A stretch of DNA of 9,958 nucleotides from Aequitasia sp047973235 (GCA_047973235.1 JBKEBP010000052.1:1-9958); one strand, 5' to 3'. Counted from the stretch's first letter, positions 1 through 7,843 are shown. Made by a program: numbers and translations. The notes: generated from the sequence alone by a model not told the origin.

Positions 1-1
1 A

Positions 2-907
2 TTAACATTTGCCGAGGTTAATCCGCTAGATACCATAGTAGGACAGATGGATCAGGCCTTTGCTGATAAGGTTGAGGAACTCTCAGGTGGAACAATGAAA
101 ATTGATATTCAGGCAAACGGAGTACTTGGAGCGGAAAATGATGTTCTCGATGCTATGCTCGGTGGTGGTGGCACTATTGATATGTCTCGTATATCAGCCT
201 TTGCTTTAACAAGTTACGGTGGTGAGAAGTCAATGTTATTATCAATACCGTATACATTTGTAAGCAGAGAACATTTTTGGAATTTTGCGGAATCAGATTT
301 GGCTGAAGAATTTCTAATGGAATCACAGGAAAATGGTAGTGGTGTACGTGGACTTTTCTATGGAGAAGAAGGATTTAGACATTTCTTCACTACAAATGAG
401 GTTAGTGACTTAGAAGATTTAAATGGAATGAAGATAAGAGTTTCAAATGACCCTATTATGAATGGAATGGTTGAAGGATTAGGAGCGTACCCTACAGTTG
501 TAGATTTTGGTGAGCTATACTCAGCACTTCAAACGGGAGTTGTTGATGGAGCAGAGCAACCAATAGCTAATTACAAGTCAAATGCATTTCCGGAAGTTGC
601 AAATAACCTCATTTTAGATGGACATACTTTAGGTGCAGTTCAAGTAGTTATCACTGACGCTGCATGGGATAGCTTAACTGAGGAGCAACAACAAATACTA
701 ATTGAAGCAGGAGAGTATGCATCAGCACTTAATAAAGAAAGTTCGCAATCAGCGGAAGACGAAGTGTTAGAAGAGCTAAAAGCAGAGGGAGTTAATGTTG
801 TCGAGGTAACGGATATTACTAAATGGCAAGATGCTTGTAAAGAGATAATTGAATCTTCAACAGCAGATAACAAGGAACTCTATCAGAAGATACTGGATAT
901 GCAATAG
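2..907 (+). CDS. TRAP transporter solute-binding protein, DctP family (5' end cut off by window)
   Basis: This is the extracytoplasmic receptor of a tripartite ATP-independent periplasmic (TRAP) transporter, which captures an organic acid and hands it to the membrane permeases. The reading frame is open to the left edge, so the ATG at 47 is an internal Met. Fifteen in-frame codons (LTFAEVNPLDTIVGQ) precede it, and the signal peptide or lipobox lies outside the window. Family marks are GFRHFFT, then GMKIRVSNDPIM with the core Arg at 437-439 that normally pairs with the substrate carboxylate, then VDFGELYSALQTGVVDGAEQP. A second conserved Arg (GFRHF) lies exactly 20 residues earlier. Forty residues after the core Arg, where sialate-type receptors have Asn, this protein has Gln (GAEQP). 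The C-terminus is a helical region with AWDSLTEEQQQ, as usual. Its stop codon overlaps the ribosome binding site of the next gene, so it is co-expressed with DctQ and DctM. Substrate unknown; a carboxylate is expected. Confidence 0.93.
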   Translation, partial: LTFAEVNPLDTIVGQMDQAFADKVEELSGGTMKIDIQANGVLGAENDVLDAMLGGGGTIDMSRISAFALTSYGGEKSMLLSIPYTFVSREHFWNFAESDLAEEFLMESQENGSGVRGLFYGEEGFRHFFTTNEVSDLEDLNGMKIRVSNDPIMNGMVEGLGAYPTVVDFGELYSALQTGVVDGAEQPIANYKSNAFPEVANNLILDGHTLGAVQVVITDAAWDSLTEEQQQILIEAGEYASALNKESSQSAEDEVLEELKAEGVNVVEVTDITKWQDACKEIIESSTADNKELYQKILDMQ

Positions 908-916
908 GAGGATATC

Positions 917-1462
917 ATGCCGAAGCTTTTTAATTCAATAGACAAAATAAAACCGGCTTATGACATGGTGTATAAATTCACAGTTTTTATATGTAAGATT
1001 TTGCTTATTGTAGATATTGTAATTACAACAATGTCAGTTCTTGGACGTTACATTTCGTTTATTCCGGATCCGGCATGGAGCGAAGAAATAGTTCTCACTT
1101 GTATGGCGTATATGGCGGTGTTATCAGCCGCCTTAGCTATACGAAGAGGTGCACATATAAGAATGACTGCATTTGACAGATATTTGCCTAAGAAGTTAGT
1201 AGTTAGCTTGGATATAGTCGCAGACGTCGCTGTATTTATTCTGGCTATTGTAATGATTGCGGTAGGCTGGAAATATGCTGTAGAGATTGGCGCAAAGGGG
1301 ACATATATTAGTATTCCTACGCTGTCTCGTTTTTGGAAATACTTTCCTATTCCATTAGCCGGTGTGGCAATGTTAGTTTTTGAAATAGAAGCAGTATATA
1401 ACCATATAAAGCGCCTATTTGTGAAGGATATGAAGGAGGTAAATACTGATGGAGGTAAATAG
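917..1462 (+). CDS. TRAP transporter small permease, DctQ family
   Basis: This is the small membrane subunit of the TRAP transporter, thought to hold the large permease in the membrane and help dock the binding protein. At 181 residues it has the usual family length. Four hydrophobic segments are visible at about 20-40, 56-75, 100-120 and 143-163. Family marks are VLGRYIS (41-47), PAWSEEI (52-58), the positively charged RRGAHIRM after helix 2 (76-83), and the FWKYFPIPLAG approach to helix 4. The ATG at 917 is set by AGGAGG at 906-911 with a 5-base spacer, and that site overlaps the stop of the binding-protein gene. The 3' end overlaps the start of the large permease by 14 bases, indicating translational coupling. 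Confidence 0.94.
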   Translation: MPKLFNSIDKIKPAYDMVYKFTVFICKILLIVDIVITTMSVLGRYISFIPDPAWSEEIVLTCMAYMAVLSAALAIRRGAHIRMTAFDRYLPKKLVVSLDIVADVAVFILAIVMIAVGWKYAVEIGAKGTYISIPTLSRFWKYFPIPLAGVAMLVFEIEAVYNHIKRLFVKDMKEVNTDGGK

Positions 1463-2741
1463 TTTAGCAATTGCAGTTCTCCTTATAAGCTTTTTAGTTA
1501 TGGTGTTTCTACGATTTCCAATTGCATATGCAGTGGCACTATCTTCAGTACTATGCCTTTTATCACAAGGACTTCCGTTAAACACTATATGCCAACAAAT
1601 GGTAAAGGGTATCAGCTCGTTTTCATTGATGGCTGTTCCATTCTTTATTACAATGGGCTGTTTGATGGGTTCGGGTGGAATATCCGAGAAATTGATTGCA
1701 CTTGCAAATGCATGTGTGGGATGGATGCGAGGTGGTATGGCAATGGTTAATATCGTTGCATCATATTTCTTCGGAGGTATATCGGGGTCGGCAGCAGCGG
1801 ATACAGCGTCTCTTGGAAGCTTGTTAATTCCTATGATGGTCGACCAAGGATATGACGATGATTTCTCTACAGCAGTAACAATTACATCTTCATGTGAAGG
1901 ACTACTCGTGCCACCTAGCCATAATATGGTTATTTATGCAACGACTGCAGGTGGAATATCTGTAGGAAGCTTGTTTCTGGCGGGATATCTACCGGGAGCA
2001 TTGCTTGCCGGAACACTGATGATTGGATCATATATTATATCAAAAAGAAGAAATTATCCAAAAGGTGCACCGTTTAGCATCAAGAATTTAATAAAACAAC
2101 TGAGTGTTTCATTTTGGGCACTTGCAGCGATACTAATAGTAGTATTTGGAGTAGTAGGCGGTGTGTTTACAGCTACTGAATCAGCTGCTATAGCAGTAGT
2201 ATACAGCTTGATTGTAAGCGTATTTATATACAAAGGTCTTAACTGGAAAGGCGTATGGAAGGTTCTGGAGCAATGTGTAGATACCTTGTCTATAGTATTA
2301 ATCCTGATAGCTACATCATCTATATTTGGATTTTGTATGACAACACTGCATGTTCCGAAACTTGCAGCCGAGGCAATAATTGGATTAACAGACAATCCGA
2401 TAGTACTTGTTTTACTACTAAATTTAATTCTACTTATTTTGGGCTGTTTGATGGATATGGCGCCTATTATATTGATTGCTGTACCAATATTACTACCTAT
2501 AGCGACATCTGTAGGTATAGACCCGATACAGTTTGGTATTATGGTAATACTTAACTGCGGTATCGGACTTTTAACGCCACCTGTTGGTGCAGTACTATTC
2601 ATTGGCTCTGCAGTTTCAAAAGTACCGATGGAGCGAGTTGTAAAAGCAACAATGCCATTTTATCTATGCATGATAGTTACATTGCTTTTATTATCATGTG
2701 TACCGGCAATCAGCTTATGGCTTCCATCGATTTTTGGGTAA
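1449..2741 (+). CDS. TRAP transporter large permease, DctM family
   Basis: This is the transport channel of the TRAP system, an elevator-type secondary transporter of the ion transporter superfamily that usually runs on a sodium gradient. At 430 residues it is full length, with about a dozen hydrophobic segments. Marks of the family are RFPIAYAVALSSV near the N-terminus, GGISGSAAADTASLGSLLIP, SSCEGLLVPPSHNMVIYA, TATESAAIAVVYSL, MDMAPIILIAVPILLP and GLLTPPVGAVLFIGSAV. The paired GLLVPPS and GLLTPPV motifs are the two halves of the internal inverted repeat, whose hairpins form the substrate and ion site. The ATG at 1449 has AAGGAGGT just upstream (around 1433-1440), inside the end of dctQ. A single binding protein plus separate Q and M subunits makes this a classic unfused TRAP system. 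Confidence 0.96.
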   Translation: MEVNSLAIAVLLISFLVMVFLRFPIAYAVALSSVLCLLSQGLPLNTICQQMVKGISSFSLMAVPFFITMGCLMGSGGISEKLIALANACVGWMRGGMAMVNIVASYFFGGISGSAAADTASLGSLLIPMMVDQGYDDDFSTAVTITSSCEGLLVPPSHNMVIYATTAGGISVGSLFLAGYLPGALLAGTLMIGSYIISKRRNYPKGAPFSIKNLIKQLSVSFWALAAILIVVFGVVGGVFTATESAAIAVVYSLIVSVFIYKGLNWKGVWKVLEQCVDTLSIVLILIATSSIFGFCMTTLHVPKLAAEAIIGLTDNPIVLVLLLNLILLILGCLMDMAPIILIAVPILLPIATSVGIDPIQFGIMVILNCGIGLLTPPVGAVLFIGSAVSKVPMERVVKATMPFYLCMIVTLLLLSCVPAISLWLPSIFG

Positions 2742-2746
2742 AATAT

Positions 2747-3214
2747 ATGACTTATAAATTTGATTACAAAATGAGAACGATAGATTTTTTCTATCTTATT
2801 ATGAAAAATACATATTCTTCTCTTGCAGGAATGGTAAATGTGGTATTTACAGCAGCGATGATTTTGCTGACTTATAGATTCGGTATGCAGGTAAATGGAT
2901 TGGTATTTGTATTGCTAATTATAGGATGTGTACTGTTTCCGGTAATACAACCTGTGTGTATATATAAAAAGGCGAAGAAAAAAGTATCTGAAATACCCGG
3001 AGATATGCAAATTGCTATTTCGGATAAGGGAATCAGTGTTTATGGTGATGAGTCTAAAACAGAAATTCCTTATAAGAAATTTGTAAAGGTAGTTAGAGAC
3101 TCGCAAATGGTAATACTAATGCTTAGCACAGGTGCCGGATATATGCTCAGTAATCGCACTCTCGGAGAACAAAAAGAAGAGGTGTATGAATATATACGGA
3201 TAAGAACAGAATAG
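2747..3214 (+). CDS. Small membrane protein with YcxB-like C-terminal domain
   Basis: Function unknown. From the ATG at 2747 it has 155 residues. Two hydrophobic segments (about 27-43 and 50-70) are followed by a basic stretch (KKAKKK) and a soluble domain of about 70 residues. That domain has the spacing of YcxB-like proteins: a strand ending in SDKGISVYG, then TEIPYKKFVKVV, a hydrophobic strand, and a closing helix LGEQKEEVYEYI. An in-frame ATG exists at 2666 but lies deep inside dctM in another frame, so I prefer 2747, five bases after the dctM stop. No good Shine-Dalgarno is seen there, so translation may depend on ribosomes arriving from dctM. The Met at 2771 is another possible start. 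The gene sits at the end of the transporter operon, just before a hairpin. A role in the transporter is not shown by the sequence. The YcxB assignment is by pattern and moderate in strength. Confidence 0.7.
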   Translation: MTYKFDYKMRTIDFFYLIMKNTYSSLAGMVNVVFTAAMILLTYRFGMQVNGLVFVLLIIGCVLFPVIQPVCIYKKAKKKVSEIPGDMQIAISDKGISVYGDESKTEIPYKKFVKVVRDSQMVILMLSTGAGYMLSNRTLGEQKEEVYEYIRIRTE

Positions 3215-3252
3215 CTTTAATTCAAACAATTCGCTTTTCGCGCTTTCATATG

Positions 3253-3283
3253 TAGGTCGGGAGGTCATTTCCATCCCGACCTA
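3253..3283 (+). terminator. Perfect GC-rich hairpin between the two operons (weak terminator or mRNA end)
   Basis: TAGGTCGGGA at 3253-3262 pairs base for base with TCCCGACCTA at 3274-3283, leaving an 11-base loop. Two G-T wobbles and an A-T pair can extend the stem outward by three more pairs. It lies 38 bases after the YcxB-like gene and about 60 bases before the kinase start. The position fits the end of the transporter transcript, but the following bases (TGTTACAATAAC) contain no T-run, nor does the other strand. It is therefore a poor intrinsic terminator. Processing, mRNA 3' end protection or partial readthrough into the kinase operon are alternatives. Confidence 0.5.
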
Positions 3284-3327
3284 TGTTACAATAACATTTA
3301 GAAGAAGAAATCTAAAAGAGTTGGGAT

Positions 3328-3333
3328 GAGGAG
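3328..3333 (+). promoter_or_regulatory. Ribosome binding site that favours the GTG start of the kinase
   Basis: GAGGAG lies 10 bases before the in-frame GTG at 3344, and AAGGA at 3336-3340 lies closer still. The upstream in-frame ATG at 3326 overlaps this site and has only a weak AAAGAG before it. This decides for the GTG, though not beyond doubt. Confidence 0.5.
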
Positions 3334-3343
3334 AAAAGGAACT

Positions 3344-4825
3344 GTGATTAAAATAAGGAATGTGTGGTACACACTTACTATACGTAAGAAGATAGGCATA
3401 TTTACAGGAGTAGTATTTTTAATAATTCTTGTGGCTGTGCTTTTCAGTGTGTGGACATTTAGGTTTGCACTAACAGACTTTAACCAGATTTTAAAAGAGG
3501 ATGACGCAGTTAGTGCGTATACAAAAGCTATGGGTGTAGAGGCTCGTGCTTTTGAAGAATATACAAGAAATCCAAACTTAGAGACAAAAGAGATTTTGCG
3601 CATTGCTGCTGAAGAAACAGAGATACAAATCGATGAGCTGCCATATTCATATATGGAAATGAACGAAGACCGATACATTGTAACTCGATCTATAATAAAC
3701 AGCTACGCAACTTATCAAATTGAAAGAGATATTTTTACTCAGAATTATCAAGAGGGTATCAAAGCTGCAAATTTACAGGAGATATACACTATGCAATCGT
3801 ATCTTAACGAATACGGTTCAAGGTTAATGGAATATACCTTAAGGGATGGTAGTGAAACATATCAAGAGCAATTGAAATTTATGCAGATAGTACCAATAGT
3901 TATTATCAGCATAGGGTTATTACTAGTCGTTGGAATCATTAAATTATCTGAAATGATGAACTCTGCTGTAATAAATCCTGTTATGAAACTGGTAGGAGCA
4001 TCTAAGAAGATTGCTGCAAATGATTTTTTTATAGATGATGTAGAAGTTAAAAGTCAAGATGAGTTAGGAGAGCTGGTTCGTGCTTTTAACAAAATGAAAT
4101 ATGCAACGGGGGAATACATCTTAGGGCAAGAAGAGAAACAAAAGACACAAGAGCTGCTTTATGCCGAGGAGTTGGAGAAATTAGCACTTGAAAATCAGCT
4201 GGACGCGATGAAGATGGAAGTACTTAAGAATCAAATAAATCCGCATTTCCTCTTTAATACGCTAAATGTAATTGGTGGGATGGCGAATCTGGAAGATGCA
4301 CAGACTACTGAAACAATGATTAAAGCTCTTAGTACTTTATTTCGGTATAATCTTAAAACAACAGAGACAGAAGTTCCGCTAATAAAAGAACTTTACGTAA
4401 CCAAACAGTATATGTACCTTCAAAGTATGAGGTTTGGTAATCGTATTTCATATAATGTTAAATGCAATGTAAATGAAGAAACGACTATCGTGCCGACATT
4501 TGTACTTCAACCGCTCGTTGAGAATGCAATACTCCACGGAATCTCTAAACGTGAAGAAGGTGGCAGCATAAAAATAGAGATAACTTCTAAAGAAGACATT
4601 CTTATGATTGAAATAATAGATGATGGAATTGGGATGAGCGAAGAGAAACTGACACAGTTAGATAAGAAACTTAGAGAAAAGCAAAAAGATAATTCCGGAA
4701 TAGGACTCGGAAATGTGTATAGACGCATTCACACAATGTATAAGAAGTCTAAATTCTGTATACATAGTCAAGAAGGCGAGGGGACCACTATAGAAATTGA
4801 GATACCGCTAAAGGAGGTGAGCTAG
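3344..4825 (+). CDS. Sensor histidine kinase, YesM type (HisKA_7TM-independent LytS/YesM His_kinase family)
   Basis: This membrane sensor kinase should phosphorylate the response regulator encoded next. From the GTG at 3344 it has 493 residues; the ATG at 3326 would add six. Order of parts: membrane helix 1 at about 18-39, a mostly helical extracellular region of about 140 residues, membrane helix 2 at about 181-199, a HAMP linker (INPVMKLVGASKKIA through DELGELVRAFNKM, about 210-251), and a coiled coil. The His_kinase domain follows with NQINPHFLFNTLN, phospho-acceptor His about 301. The ATPase domain has QPLVENAILHG (N box, about 389-399), DDGIGM (about 426-431) and GIGLGNVYRR (about 452-461). 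All catalytic boxes look intact. The extracellular part is much smaller than the Cache domains common in YesM kinases, which suggests it may read a partner protein rather than a ligand. The stop is two bases before the regulator start. The family call is strong; the signal is unknown. Confidence 0.93.
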   Translation: MIKIRNVWYTLTIRKKIGIFTGVVFLIILVAVLFSVWTFRFALTDFNQILKEDDAVSAYTKAMGVEARAFEEYTRNPNLETKEILRIAAEETEIQIDELPYSYMEMNEDRYIVTRSIINSYATYQIERDIFTQNYQEGIKAANLQEIYTMQSYLNEYGSRLMEYTLRDGSETYQEQLKFMQIVPIVIISIGLLLVVGIIKLSEMMNSAVINPVMKLVGASKKIAANDFFIDDVEVKSQDELGELVRAFNKMKYATGEYILGQEEKQKTQELLYAEELEKLALENQLDAMKMEVLKNQINPHFLFNTLNVIGGMANLEDAQTTETMIKALSTLFRYNLKTTETEVPLIKELYVTKQYMYLQSMRFGNRISYNVKCNVNEETTIVPTFVLQPLVENAILHGISKREEGGSIKIEITSKEDILMIEIIDDGIGMSEEKLTQLDKKLREKQKDNSGIGLGNVYRRIHTMYKKSKFCIHSQEGEGTTIEIEIPLKEVS

Positions 4826-4827
4826 CC

Positions 4828-5616
4828 ATGTATAGAGTATTAATCGCAGATGATGAGCCAATCGAGAGGAAAGCTGTCGCTAAAACACTTGATAAACATT
4901 TTGATAATCAGCTCGAACTGGTTAGTGTAGCTAATGGAAGAGAAGCAATAGAAAAGTTTAAAGAAAAGCCCACGCATTTAGTTATACTAGACATCGAAAT
5001 GCCGGGGATAAACGGACTTGAAGCTGCGGAGGTAATAAGAAGACTTGATGAGCATGTGGTGATTGTATTTCTAACTGCATTTGATGAATTTGCTTATGCT
5101 AAAAGAGCGTTGGGAGTTCAGGCACTTGACTACTTGCTAAAACCGGCACTTGAAGAGGAACTCATAGCAGTAGTGGAAATTGCACTAGGAAAGTTTGGGG
5201 ATTTTGGGAATAAAGATACATCAGAAACGACTATAACAGTAGATGCTAATGCAATAACGGATGAAGCTGAGAAATCATTATCATATATTAAAACAGAAGC
5301 GATTAAGAAGGAGGTTCTGGCATATATAGAGGATAATTATAGAGATGATATATCTCTTCAAAATATAGCGGGGCATATGCGGTACTCAGATGCATACTTC
5401 TGCAATATGTTTAAGCACTGTTTTGAGAAAAGCTTCACGACCTATTTATCTGAATTCAGAATTAATAAAGCAAAAGGATTACTAAAAGACGTTACGATAA
5501 ATATGAAAAATGTTAGCAAAGAAGTAGGCTTTCGTGATTCGAATTATTTTGCCCGTGTCTTCAAAAGACACATAGGCATTACACCGAGCGAGTATCGCAG
5601 CGAGGTGCTTAGATGA
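4828..5616 (+). CDS. Response regulator with receiver and AraC-type DNA-binding domain, YesN type
   Basis: This is a cytoplasmic transcription regulator paired with the preceding kinase. The 262 residues split into a receiver domain (1-120), a linker of about 35 residues and a C-terminal AraC helix-turn-helix pair (about 160-258). Receiver key residues are all present: acidic D8 and D9, phospho-acceptor D55 in LVILDIEMPG, T83 and K105 in LLKP. The AraC part has ISLQNIAGHMRYSDAYFCNMF for the first helix-turn-helix (shown by its spacing) and VGFRDSNYFARVFKRHIG followed by ITPSEYR for the second, the usual signature. The ATG is preceded by AAGGAGGTGA, an almost full match to the 16S tail, so expression should be high. 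The gene overlaps the next by ATGA. AraC-type regulators of this class normally activate nearby transport and catabolic genes; the TRAP operon upstream and its own operon are the obvious targets. Confidence 0.95.
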   Translation: MYRVLIADDEPIERKAVAKTLDKHFDNQLELVSVANGREAIEKFKEKPTHLVILDIEMPGINGLEAAEVIRRLDEHVVIVFLTAFDEFAYAKRALGVQALDYLLKPALEEELIAVVEIALGKFGDFGNKDTSETTITVDANAITDEAEKSLSYIKTEAIKKEVLAYIEDNYRDDISLQNIAGHMRYSDAYFCNMFKHCFEKSFTTYLSEFRINKAKGLLKDVTINMKNVSKEVGFRDSNYFARVFKRHIGITPSEYRSEVLR

Positions 5617-6623
5617 AAAACAAGATATTATTTGCGATTGGAATCGTATTGGTCTTATTCGTACTAATATATGCAACAACACTTTATAGTGGAGGCCGTG
5701 CAGTTGACGAACCTGAAATTATCCTGTCTTATGCGGAGAATCAGACGGCCGACTATCCTACCACACTAGGAGGGTACAAATTTGCAGAGCTGGTAGAAGA
5801 GCGAAGTGAGGGCAGAATAAAAGTATTAGTAAAACCGGAAGCAGAGCTTGGCAGTGAAACGGAAGTAATTAAGCAGATGCAGTTTGGGGGTATTGATTTC
5901 GCACGCGTGTCCTTAGCACAGTTATATGCGTATTTGCCGGCACTTAGCGTATTACAGATGCCGTATTTATACAAAGACTCAGAGCACATGTGGAAGGTGC
6001 TCGACGGAGAAATAGGTGACGAGTTTTTAAGTGGGTTTGATTCAGCGGGGCTAGTTGGACTATCGTGGTATGATGCCGGTGCAAGAAATTTCTATTCAAC
6101 AAAACCGATAACATCCCTCGAAGATATCGAAGGTATGAGAATTCGTGTTCAGGATTCACAACTAATGAAGGATGTTATAGAAGCACTTGGTGCTGTAACG
6201 GTAACAGTAGATTATGCAGATGTGTATTCGGCTTTGCAACTCGGAGACGTCGAAGGTGCTGAGAATAACTGGTCGTCATATGTAGCTATGGAGCACTATG
6301 AAGTGGCTAAGTATTTTACTGAAGATCAGCATATTAGGCTTCCGGAAGTACAGGTAATTTCTTCAACAACTTGGGATAAGTTGTCCGAGGAAGACAGAGA
6401 AATGATTATAGAATGTGCAAAGGAATCAGCTATTTACGAGAGAAAACTTTGGGTAGAACAAGCAGAGGAATCAAAAGCAATTGCACTGGATAAGGGTGTA
6501 ATACTAATTGAGTTAGATGAAAAAGAAAAAGAGAAATTCTATCAGGCCACTCAAGTAGTGTATGAGGAATATTGCGAGGAATATATGGATATAATCAATA
6601 AAATTGCGACAATAGGAGAATAG
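5613..6623 (+). CDS. Orphan TRAP-type solute-binding protein (DctP/DctB-like), probable sensory partner of the kinase
   Basis: This is an extracytoplasmic binding protein of the DctP family, 336 residues. A strongly hydrophobic N-terminal segment (about 4-22) follows two lysines. There is no lipobox Cys, so it is either held by an uncleaved anchor or cut by signal peptidase I, perhaps after GRA at about 28-30. Ligand residues are well preserved: R158 in GARNFYS, R178 in GMRIRVQ and N218 in GAENN. Their spacing (20 and then 40 residues) equals that of the Arg-Arg-Asn trio of the sialate receptor SiaP, so carboxylate binding is expected. It starts by a 4-base ATGA overlap with the response regulator, and no DctQ or DctM follows. 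This placement resembles dctB of Bacillus subtilis, a binding protein beside dctS-dctR that takes part in C4-dicarboxylate sensing. I infer a sensing role. Feeding the upstream DctQM permease is the alternative, and both could be true. Confidence 0.92.
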   Translation: MKNKILFAIGIVLVLFVLIYATTLYSGGRAVDEPEIILSYAENQTADYPTTLGGYKFAELVEERSEGRIKVLVKPEAELGSETEVIKQMQFGGIDFARVSLAQLYAYLPALSVLQMPYLYKDSEHMWKVLDGEIGDEFLSGFDSAGLVGLSWYDAGARNFYSTKPITSLEDIEGMRIRVQDSQLMKDVIEALGAVTVTVDYADVYSALQLGDVEGAENNWSSYVAMEHYEVAKYFTEDQHIRLPEVQVISSTTWDKLSEEDREMIIECAKESAIYERKLWVEQAEESKAIALDKGVILIELDEKEKEKFYQATQVVYEEYCEEYMDIINKIATIGE

Positions 6624-7843
6624 TGAAGATGTTTGATTTTTTAAAAGACAGGAATAAGAAGATACAATTTGTAAATAGCTATTTGATATTTTTTATAAAT
6701 GGGCTCCTTGCATTGTCAATTGGGGCAATTCTGCCGTATATTCGTGACGAAAGAGGTCTGGATTATGTATTCTGCGGAATGATATTGAGCCTACACTCAA
6801 TCGGAAATTTGGCTTCAAGTTTTGCAGGAGGTATACTTCCGACATTTATTGGCAGAAAGAGGAGTATACTGTTGTTCAACGCTTTTTTTGCATTAGCGTA
6901 TATTTTTATTATTGCATTTGATAATAGACTTATGATTGCAGCTGCATTTTTTATGACAGGACTGGCGCGAGGTGCAACCAGCAACTTCTGCAATGCACTG
7001 GTTAATAGTCTGGCTCCGGGGAAGGCATGGATTATTAATTGCCTTCATGCAATGTTCTCGGTAGGAGCATTCCTATTTCCTATAATTCTAGTGGTAATTA
7101 CGATGCAAAATCCTGACAACTGGATAATTGTATGCTACTTTATGGCTATTATGGGAGCAATCAGCTGGATTTTATATCTTATGATGCCGCGAGAAGACAT
7201 AAAGAAGCAATCGGAGAATGAAGATAATGCATCGGAACCGCAAAGAGGATTGAAATTTCTAAGAGAGCCGTTATTTTACTTATGTACCGGAGTACTGTTT
7301 TTTTATTTATGTGCTGAACAGGGAGTTATAGGTTGGTTGATAACGTATTTTAAAGATACGGGACTCATGAGTGCATCTCTGTCTCAGGTCATGGCAAGTG
7401 TTCTGTGGATTGCAATACTTGCAGGAAGACTCACAGTAGCCTTTCTGTCAACGAAGATAAATAAAGGCAAAATGTTAATTCTAATGGGAGTAGGACTCGT
7501 GCTCTTTTTCTTCTTATTACTGTTCAGTAAAAATCCTGTCATGATAGTAATAGGAATACTTGGATTTGGATTCTCAATGTCCGGTATATATCCAACTACC
7601 GTATCATTTGCAGGAATTCTATTAGAAAGATATGCATTTGTATGGAGTTTTATATTAACAACCGCAAGCCTGGGGTCAATAGTTATGCCGACGATAATAG
7701 GTAGAATTGCAGAAGGTCTGGGGATATTCTACGGAATGAGTGCAATCGTCGCAGTAGTATTTATTGATATGATTTTAATTGTGAAACTAGTTCAGTATAC
7801 GAGAAAACAAGAAGTGATAGAAAAAGTGAGAGGTGCAGCGTGA
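6623..7843 (+). CDS. Major facilitator superfamily transporter
   Basis: This is a secondary transporter in the cytoplasmic membrane, 406 residues with about 12 hydrophobic segments and a charged central loop near 190-212 (PREDIKKQSENEDNASEP). The loop between helices 2 and 3 carries a degenerate MFS motif (GGILPTFIGRKRS). The second half has AEQGVIGWLITYF, a pattern reminiscent of the sugar-proton symporters of the FucP-like branch, so a sugar or sugar acid is possible but unproven. AGGAG at 6614-6618 lies 4 bases before the GTG at 6623 and 10 bases before the in-frame ATG at 6629; either could be the start. The GTG overlaps the last base of the preceding stop. The stop overlaps the cupin start by GTGA. 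It could be an importer parallel to the TRAP system or an exporter. Confidence 0.88.
   Translation: MKMFDFLKDRNKKIQFVNSYLIFFINGLLALSIGAILPYIRDERGLDYVFCGMILSLHSIGNLASSFAGGILPTFIGRKRSILLFNAFFALAYIFIIAFDNRLMIAAAFFMTGLARGATSNFCNALVNSLAPGKAWIINCLHAMFSVGAFLFPIILVVITMQNPDNWIIVCYFMAIMGAISWILYLMMPREDIKKQSENEDNASEPQRGLKFLREPLFYLCTGVLFFYLCAEQGVIGWLITYFKDTGLMSASLSQVMASVLWIAILAGRLTVAFLSTKINKGKMLILMGVGLVLFFFLLLFSKNPVMIVIGILGFGFSMSGIYPTTVSFAGILLERYAFVWSFILTTASLGSIVMPTIIGRIAEGLGIFYGMSAIVAVVFIDMILIVKLVQYTRKQEVIEKVRGAA

Noticed and set aside
1048..1470. Minus-strand open frame of 140 codons over dctQ
   Set aside because: It is a shadow of a clear DctQ gene, with no recognisable domain.
2054..2602. Long open frame of 182 codons on the minus strand inside dctM
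   Set aside because: It lies wholly antisense to a strongly recognised permease, its product is Ser/Thr/Ile-rich without family pattern, and it has no ribosome binding site that I can see.
2666..2746. Upstream in-frame ATG that would extend the YcxB-like protein by 27 residues
   Set aside because: It lies inside the end of dctM in another frame with no ribosome site; the start at 2747 sits just after the dctM stop.
3287..3292. TACAAT as a -10 box for the kinase operon
   Set aside because: No acceptable -35 sequence stands 16-18 bases upstream, so the promoter is not supported.
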